This document shows positions 58,279 to 64,000 of a stretch of 64,000 nt of DNA, piece by piece; the first letter of the stretch is position 1; each line of letters starts with the position of its first letter. This DNA comes from Centrapalus pauciflorus (lineage: Eukaryota; Streptophyta; Magnoliopsida; Asterales; Asteraceae). The notes beneath the pieces were generated by a model, which saw only the letters and a program-made list of their open reading frames with translations, did not search any database and was not told where the DNA came from. Made by a program: the position numbers and the translations under genes. The DNA lies in contig JAANYP010007545.1 in the NCBI GenBank assembly GCA_020465985.1, positions 124,001 through 188,000 of the forward strand, read 5' to 3'.

Positions 58279-61200
58279 CCTTGTCCATTCTCACCCTTTC
58301 CAATTTTTTATATATTTTCTGGTTCCCAACTTTTAAACTTGGAAAAAGAAATATTCAACTATTATATGCACAGAAACAGATGACTAAATGAGTAGACCAG
58401 GTCGTGTAACGGGTCTAAATCAACTGTTTCAAATACCAGGCATGCGTTAAATTGGGCTGGCCCAACCCATCATATTTTTTGAACTATTGCTTAGTTTCTT
58501 GTTGGAAAGTTGGAAACTTTGAGTTTTATAAATCTTGGTTTGGATTTAGAATTTTATTTTTCATGGTTAGTATTTTATAGTACGTTCTGGGTGCTTTCAG
58601 TTGATTTGTTTCCTGCGACAAATTTCATAAAAAAAACAAGTGTTTCTAGAAAACGCATTCTAATTCATTGTTTTATATGTTTTCAGTTCTGAAATTTTTG
58701 TTTTAAATTTTCAATGTAACAAGTAAACTTGAAAACACAATTTGAAGTTTTCACCTTTTGTTTTCAATTTAGTCATCACAATCTTATATTTAAAATATGA
58801 TAAAAAAAGTGAAAAAATGAAAAGACAGAAAATATTTTCAACACATATAAATACATTCTCATATCTAAAAATTTGGTTTCTTAAAACCCATCATGTTTTC
58901 ACTTTTCAATTTTATAAAAAAACTTCAAACCGAAAATTCTAGCTTGCTAAACACAACCTATATTTTGTATGGTTATAAAACCAGCATCCAACTCATAAAG
59001 CTGTAATTGGTTTATTATATTTGATCGTTTATTATCTATGTTTAGTTGATTATAAGTTTGGCCAATTTGGGCCCAATCTATTTCTTTTATTACTACTTTT
59101 AGGTCAAAATTATTTGGTAATTATGGCAAGTTGCGTTTTGGTTTATTAAGTTTGTGTTGACATGTTTTCGTCTTGATAATTTTTGATAAAATTTCCTCTT
59201 CTTCTTTTTTTTCTTTTCATTTGAGTTTGAGTTAAGTTAGTTTTTTTCATGTCAAGTTCATGTCTACTCATCTGATGTCCCACTTTACGTTTTCAGTTTT
59301 TGATTTTTCAAATTCGGTTTTTGCTTTTGAATTTTGTTTCATTTTCTAATTCTTTTTATAACTTTTCGAATAAGTATTTAGTTTTTTTTTTTATTCAAAT
59401 TGAATTTTGAAATATATATTTTAATTACACAATACAAATAACAAATTATATATAAAATTTTCCAAATTAAAGTAACGAATATCTATTATGGAATATAATT
59501 ATAAATTTTCATATTAGAAAACTTTGCAAAAAAATCCTCAAAATACATGTGTTTTTGGATTAAGTTTCTACTTTTTTTTCCTTAATAAATCTTTCCACCA
59601 ATTAAAACTCATTAATATTGTAAGTTGCAACCAGTTAACGAACTTACATGATACACATATGACATCCATATGTGACAAATGAGCTTAGGTTGCTTACATT
59701 TGGTAATATATTTTATTGATTATGTCGTTCAATCAAAATTTTTATTTGAAAACGATCATAATTGAAATAGTTTTCAATTAAGTCACTCAATCAAATTTTT
59801 TTCTTTAATTAGTTAAGAGACTTATAATACGATAAAAATGAATGGGATACTTATTCGAAAAAGTTTATAGTTTCAGTCTTTTTGGCAAAAAAAAAAAAAA
59901 AAAAAAAGTTTCCCTTTAGTTTCTTTCTTCTGGTTTTCTTAGGTTTCACTCACATTTTTAGTTATTTTTTTAATGTATAAATAGATTAATATGGTCGATT
60001 TAGCTAACTGAAGTTGACTCTATCCGGAACCAATTTTTATTTTTTGTGTTAGTTTTGTTTCGAGCCATTATCAATCTATTGGGTTGCATCACTTTTTTAG
60101 TGTTGTGTTGTAGTGTCGTGTCAAAATATATCGGTCTTAGCTGAAACAAAAACACCCCAAAAACCATTATTGAGGAAAAAAAAAGAAAAAGATTTTAGAA
60201 AATAATCGAAAAGAAGGACAATAATTTTCCTACTTTCTTCTTTTTTGGGAAAAACACAAACATGTTTCATTTCGAATTTTGGGAGAAAAAAAAATCATAA
60301 TATTATGGCTATCTTAGCAGAAAACTTCTAAGAGATTTTAAAAATTTTATTTTTAAAATTTTTTATCAAAACCTAAAAGTCATGTTTGAAAGAAAAATAT
60401 ATATAGAGCTTTCATTTTAAAAAAAAAAAACTTTTTTATCTATCGATTCTATTAAATGAGTAACTACATGCCACGTGTCGGTTGAAAAGAATGTCAATTG
60501 GCTTAACGAGAATTTACCAAATGTACATTATCATATTTACTATTAATAAATCTATATCTATATCTATAAAAATCTCGACAAACAGTATTTAAAAAATATT
60601 TTAATAACAATAATAAATTTAAAAGTCATTAATGAACATATTAGTTTTTTTTTAAATTTTAATGTTATATACTTTTAAGAAAAAGATATTTTATTAAAAT
60701 TTCCTTGTAATACACGGGTTAATAAACATGTAATACACTAATACATATAGCGTTTGAAAAGTTTTGGATCTTTTGGTCAAACATAATTATTTTTTACCCT
60801 CTTATTAATCATAAACGACAATCATTAATTAATATTAATGTCTGGATTTACGTAACTTAATACTAGAACCTACAGGTACAACTAATATTAAAAAACACAT
60901 TTATAAAACTAAAAAAAGTAGCTCTTTTAAAATCTACAGCTCCCAAAAGCATCAGCGTTCATCTACTAAAAGTTCTGCATCTTTCAAAACCCCAAAACTA
61001 CAACTAGTTTTTGCCAAACATTACCTATAACTATATCATTCTCGTGTAAAACATGGTGGAAGCCATTATTTAATGGAACGATCAAGTCTCTTGAAATGAA
61101 AAAAGAAGATTGATCGTTTACGTTCGTGTACAGTATACATTAATTACAACTAACGGCGTCTTAAGTAATCAAGTACCCTAACTTGTCGACTAATTCTTAT

Positions 61201-62385
61201 CGCGATTGCTATATATACAACGTTACAAACCGAGTGTGTATTTGACTCGAAGTCAAGATATCTTTAATTATTGGTAGTAATGTAATGGTAAATGGTCCAA
61301 GATTGATAGATAGATAGATAGATAGCTCATTTGTGGGCTCTCCTTTGTGTTGTTGTATTGACTCAGAATTCAGAAAGATATGATATTGAAAGCGTCGATA
61401 GCTTCTGAATGCAAGAAAGCTTTAAAATTTGTAGTCTTTTACATTTCTGAATGCAACAATTCACTCATTTTTTTAAAATTTTCTGCCATGATTCATTCTG
61501 CAATAATAAAACAGTTTTGTCATATGTTTTTGTCTGTCATCCGTGTATAATTCATCAAGCGATGTCGTTTTTAGGAGAGCTAATATGATTTTGTCAAGTA
61601 GTTGTGTGATTATTTATGTACATGGGGTCTACATATATACCGTACACATTTAGAGATGGACTACAAAACTCTTTTAGCAAATATTATATGATGCATGCAT
61701 GCATTTCTCTTAATCTCTTATGTATGTTTAAGTCATTAACATTTGATTGGTCTTAGGTAGGGGTGTACGTTACGATTCGAACATTAAACGACTTGCTCAA
61801 ACATCAGACCGTTTGGTTTCGCTTTGGATAGTCGTCAAAACGTTGGAACCAAACCTTCTTTACTGGTGCCTCCACTGATCCTGCAAAATGTTCGATATAA
61901 TAACTTGATTTACGAGTTTAAAATGTTGGGACAACGTACGTGCATTTTAGATAGATCGAGGTTGGATTTTCATGTATTCTATACTTAATCGGTCTATGTA
62001 CGTTTAATCGGATTTTAAGTTTTTTTTTTTTAAATGTATACAGGAATCTAGATGTACTCTTTTACTTATTTTCTACATGTAATGAAACATACTTTGTCCC
62101 TTTTAAGTCTCTCCACAATGCGTTTGGATTGTTGTTTTTAACTTTCAACAGTGTTACTTCAAATCAAGTCAAGTTGTTTTAGAATTTTTAAAACTTAAAT
62201 GAAAATAGAAATTTTTTACTTTTTAGATATATACCGTTTTGTCAATGTCCACGTGTTATAAACTTATTGGTTATACATGACGTGACGGATCATATTGATT
62301 GGACTGTCAGCAAACAGTGACTGTCACATTAGCTTCTTTCTTACCCCTTCCGAGTAAATAAAAAGACAATCTTTATTTGAAATTT
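58279..62385. other. Long intergenic AT-rich region
   Basis: No gene is supported. Poly(A)/poly(T) runs occur near 59886 and 60420. A (GATA)n tract lies at 61308-61325. Sequence around 60660-60740 (GTAATACACGGGTTAATAAACATGTAATAC) resembles the hairpin ends of the Helitron at 20759-22060 but no complete element could be defined. About 61757-61800 starts like a hAT MITE (TAGGGGTGTACG) without a partner. Confidence 0.4.
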
Positions 62386-62393
62386 TATATAAA
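62386..62393 (+). promoter_or_regulatory. TATA box of the OVATE family gene
   Basis: TATATAAA lies 52 bp before the ATG at 62445, followed by a CT-rich stretch (CTCTCTCTG) near 62431. Position fits a short 5' UTR. Confidence 0.6.
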
Positions 62394-62444
62394 CAATAAA
62401 ACTTTTCCTTTCATCAACTTGCTGAAAATACTCTCTCTGTAAGA

Positions 62445-62909
62445 ATGCCAACCGCCACCGCCAAGAGAAACTCCGTCGTCAGCGTCGGCTGTGGCAACGC
62501 CTGCCGGAGAATCAATCTCTCCAAGATCTTCCACCCAAAACCTAACAAACACAAACGCAACCGCTACTATTCCGACGTACACCACCATAGCTCCTCCTCC
62601 TCCTCCGCCACCGCCACTGCTTCCACATTATCACCGAATATCTCAGACGGAAAAACTCCGGTGATGAGCTGGAGAGCGGTGCAAGGGTTTGGGTGGCTGG
62701 GCGGCAACAGCCTGGCGGTTGAGAAAGATTCGAGCGATCCGTATGTTGATTTCAGGGAATCAATGCTGCAGATGATAATGGAGAAGGAGATTTATGGAAA
62801 AGATGATCTTCGAGAGCTTCTTAACTGTTTCTTACAGCTGAATTCTCCATACTACCATGGAATAATCGTTAAAGCTTTCACTGAAATCTGGAACGGTCTT
62901 TCAAACTAA
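62445..62909 (+). CDS. OFP: OVATE family protein (small OFP)
   Basis: Intronless ORF of 154 aa. The C-terminal OVATE domain spans about residues 92-153: SSDPYVDFRESMLQMIMEK, DDLRELLNCFLQLNSPYYHGIIVKAF and EIW, all hallmark positions of the family. The N-terminal part is basic and low in complexity (RRINLSKIFHPKPNKHKRNR, 21-40, a possible nuclear localisation signal, then His/Ser/Ala runs). OFPs are plant-specific transcriptional repressors that bind TALE homeodomain proteins and TRM proteins and influence organ shape and secondary wall formation. The short length resembles the small members of the family. Which OFP clade it belongs to cannot be decided here. Confidence 0.94.
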   Translation: MPTATAKRNSVVSVGCGNACRRINLSKIFHPKPNKHKRNRYYSDVHHHSSSSSSATATASTLSPNISDGKTPVMSWRAVQGFGWLGGNSLAVEKDSSDPYVDFRESMLQMIMEKEIYGKDDLRELLNCFLQLNSPYYHGIIVKAFTEIWNGLSN

Positions 62910-63369
62910 TCCATAAGATATAGCTATGCATGGCGTCGAGAGGATCAATTATGCACGTAACTCCGGCGTCGTCGACGGTGACCCTTTCAAATGACTACTT
63001 ATAATTATATAATGTATTATAAATAACTTTCCTTTTTTTTGTTTTTTAACCACAATTCTCACGTTGTTTGTTAAGCTGTTAATGGAATCACTAACAAATT
63101 ATTTTATATTTGTATGATTTCATTAAAAAGTAAACAAAAAAGCAACGTAACGTTGTAGAAGTACGTAGCTGGTTTTATGTTTAAAAGCCATTAGTTGTAA
63201 TGTTATGATAGCATATATGCTAATTGTAAAATGATGTATCCTAGTTATAATTATTGTTACTTATTTATAATTATAATTGTATAATTTCTGCTAACAATAA
63301 AAAAAAATAGGTAATGCATGTTTTTCTTTTTGCGAAGAGTAGCATTACTCTTTCTTGTAATTAAGTTAT
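62910..63369. other. 3' flank of the OVATE gene
   Basis: 3' UTR and AT-rich intergenic DNA. Nothing else seen. Confidence 0.4.
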
Positions 63370-63683
63370 GGGCAAATGACCAAAAATAGTAACAACTTTT
63401 GACATGTTTATCATTAATAGTAACATTATTTATTTTTTATCATTAATAGTAACAACTTTTTATTTTTCTATCAATAATAGTAATGGGTGACTTGCAAACC
63501 TGTTTAGCAGGTCACCAACTTTTCATTTATTAATAATAGTAAAATCTTTTCAGATTTTTTATCAATAATAGTAATATATCAAATTAAATACATAATTTTT
63601 TTATTTTATCAAGTTTTCTAATATTTCATAAACACCAAAATAAATCAAATTTTTATTCCGAATATTTACAGATTGATAATATT
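63370..63683. mobile_element. Left arm of a foldback MULE, truncated
   Basis: It begins GGGCAAATGACCAAAAATAG and follows the left arm of 36064-37819 base for base with few changes (TAATGGGTGACTTGCAAACC, AGCAGGTCACCAACTTTTCA, ATTTTTATTCCGAATATTTAC). The match ends near 63683 where LTR sequence starts. The right arm is not in the window. Confidence 0.85.
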
Positions 63684-63987
63684 AATGAATGAAAATGAAG
63701 CAAGAGTTAAACGTGTTATACATATAAACATATCGTTTATAATGCGGGTTCGACACTGATACCCGACGTGTTATCAATATTTTATAATTAATATCAATAT
63801 TCCCATTTAACTCTGTGGTCTCATAATTATTAATAATCCGCTAGAATTATAACCCGGTGACATATATACTCGATCCCGACACGTGTTCATTTCACTAATC
63901 GCCATACCATTGCCCCAAACAATATTAATAATTTAATCAAACAATAAATTAAATCCACGAAATATTTCTTAAAGACGGGGTGTTACA
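63684..63987 (-). mobile_element. LTR fragment (family 1 relative), minus orientation
   Basis: Read on the minus strand it starts at 63987 with TGTAACACCCCGTC and contains ACACGTGTCGGGATCG, CACCGGGTTATAATT and GTTAAATGGG in the order seen at the start of 2376-4165. It covers only the first 300 bp or so of an LTR, then joins the MULE arm. No target duplication was identified, so a deletion or a partial element is likely. Confidence 0.65.
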
Positions 63988-64000
63988 ATTTTTAACCACA

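Overview
The window is nuclear DNA of a flowering plant, most likely a eudicot and possibly an asterid such as Asteraceae (inference from plant-only gene families, repeat style and the TTGCYGTTCAAAAA tails of the LINE and SINE). It is AT-rich, gene-poor and dominated by transposable elements. Five protein-coding genes look intact: a small membrane-anchored protein (6267-6860, minus), a nepenthesin-type aspartyl protease (31475-32872, minus), a Ser/His-rich protein of unknown function (51082-51645, plus), a six-exon HVA22/TB2-DP1 gene that I could assemble in full (51830-54179, minus) and a small OVATE family protein (62445-62909, plus).

Layout. 1-6.2 kb: a partial LTR, then a long foldback element split by a solo LTR with a perfect 5-bp target duplication. 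6.2-7 kb: first gene. 7-15.6 kb: intergenic DNA with decayed MITEs. 15.6-19.1 kb: Tourist-like MITEs around a local tandem duplication, a Helitron-like element and a MULE-type foldback. 19.3-30.9 kb: an old tandem segmental duplication whose two copies carry different insertions. Copy A has a LINE, a Helitron and a hAT element. Copy B has a Pack-MULE carrying a broken GT34 glycosyltransferase fragment, microsatellite-embedded and hAT MITEs, a SINE and a solo LTR. 31.4-33.1 kb: protease gene. 33.8-42.7 kb: two decayed PIF/Harbinger transposases, a giant foldback MULE, a hAT MITE and a second family of solo LTR. 44-47.5 kb: MITE cluster. 50.9-54.7 kb: two genes back to back. 57-58.3 kb: MITEs. 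62.4-63 kb: OVATE gene. The right end is a MULE arm broken by an LTR fragment.

No transposable element here is intact. Many boundaries are still exact: I found perfect target-site duplications for three solo LTRs (5 bp), three MULE-type elements (9 bp), four hAT-type or hAT-like MITEs (8 bp), one LINE (16 bp) and one SINE (10 bp), plus TTA/TAA sites for three Tourist MITEs.

The most unusual signal is inside the LTRs. Each of the four LTRs long enough to show it carries, a bit past its midpoint, a run of consecutive short hairpins. In one family the apical motif is constant while the stems differ and stay complementary. Between two copies of the other family a stem pair differs by a compensatory A-T/G-C change. 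This suggests a selected structured RNA or DNA module; I do not know of a description of it.
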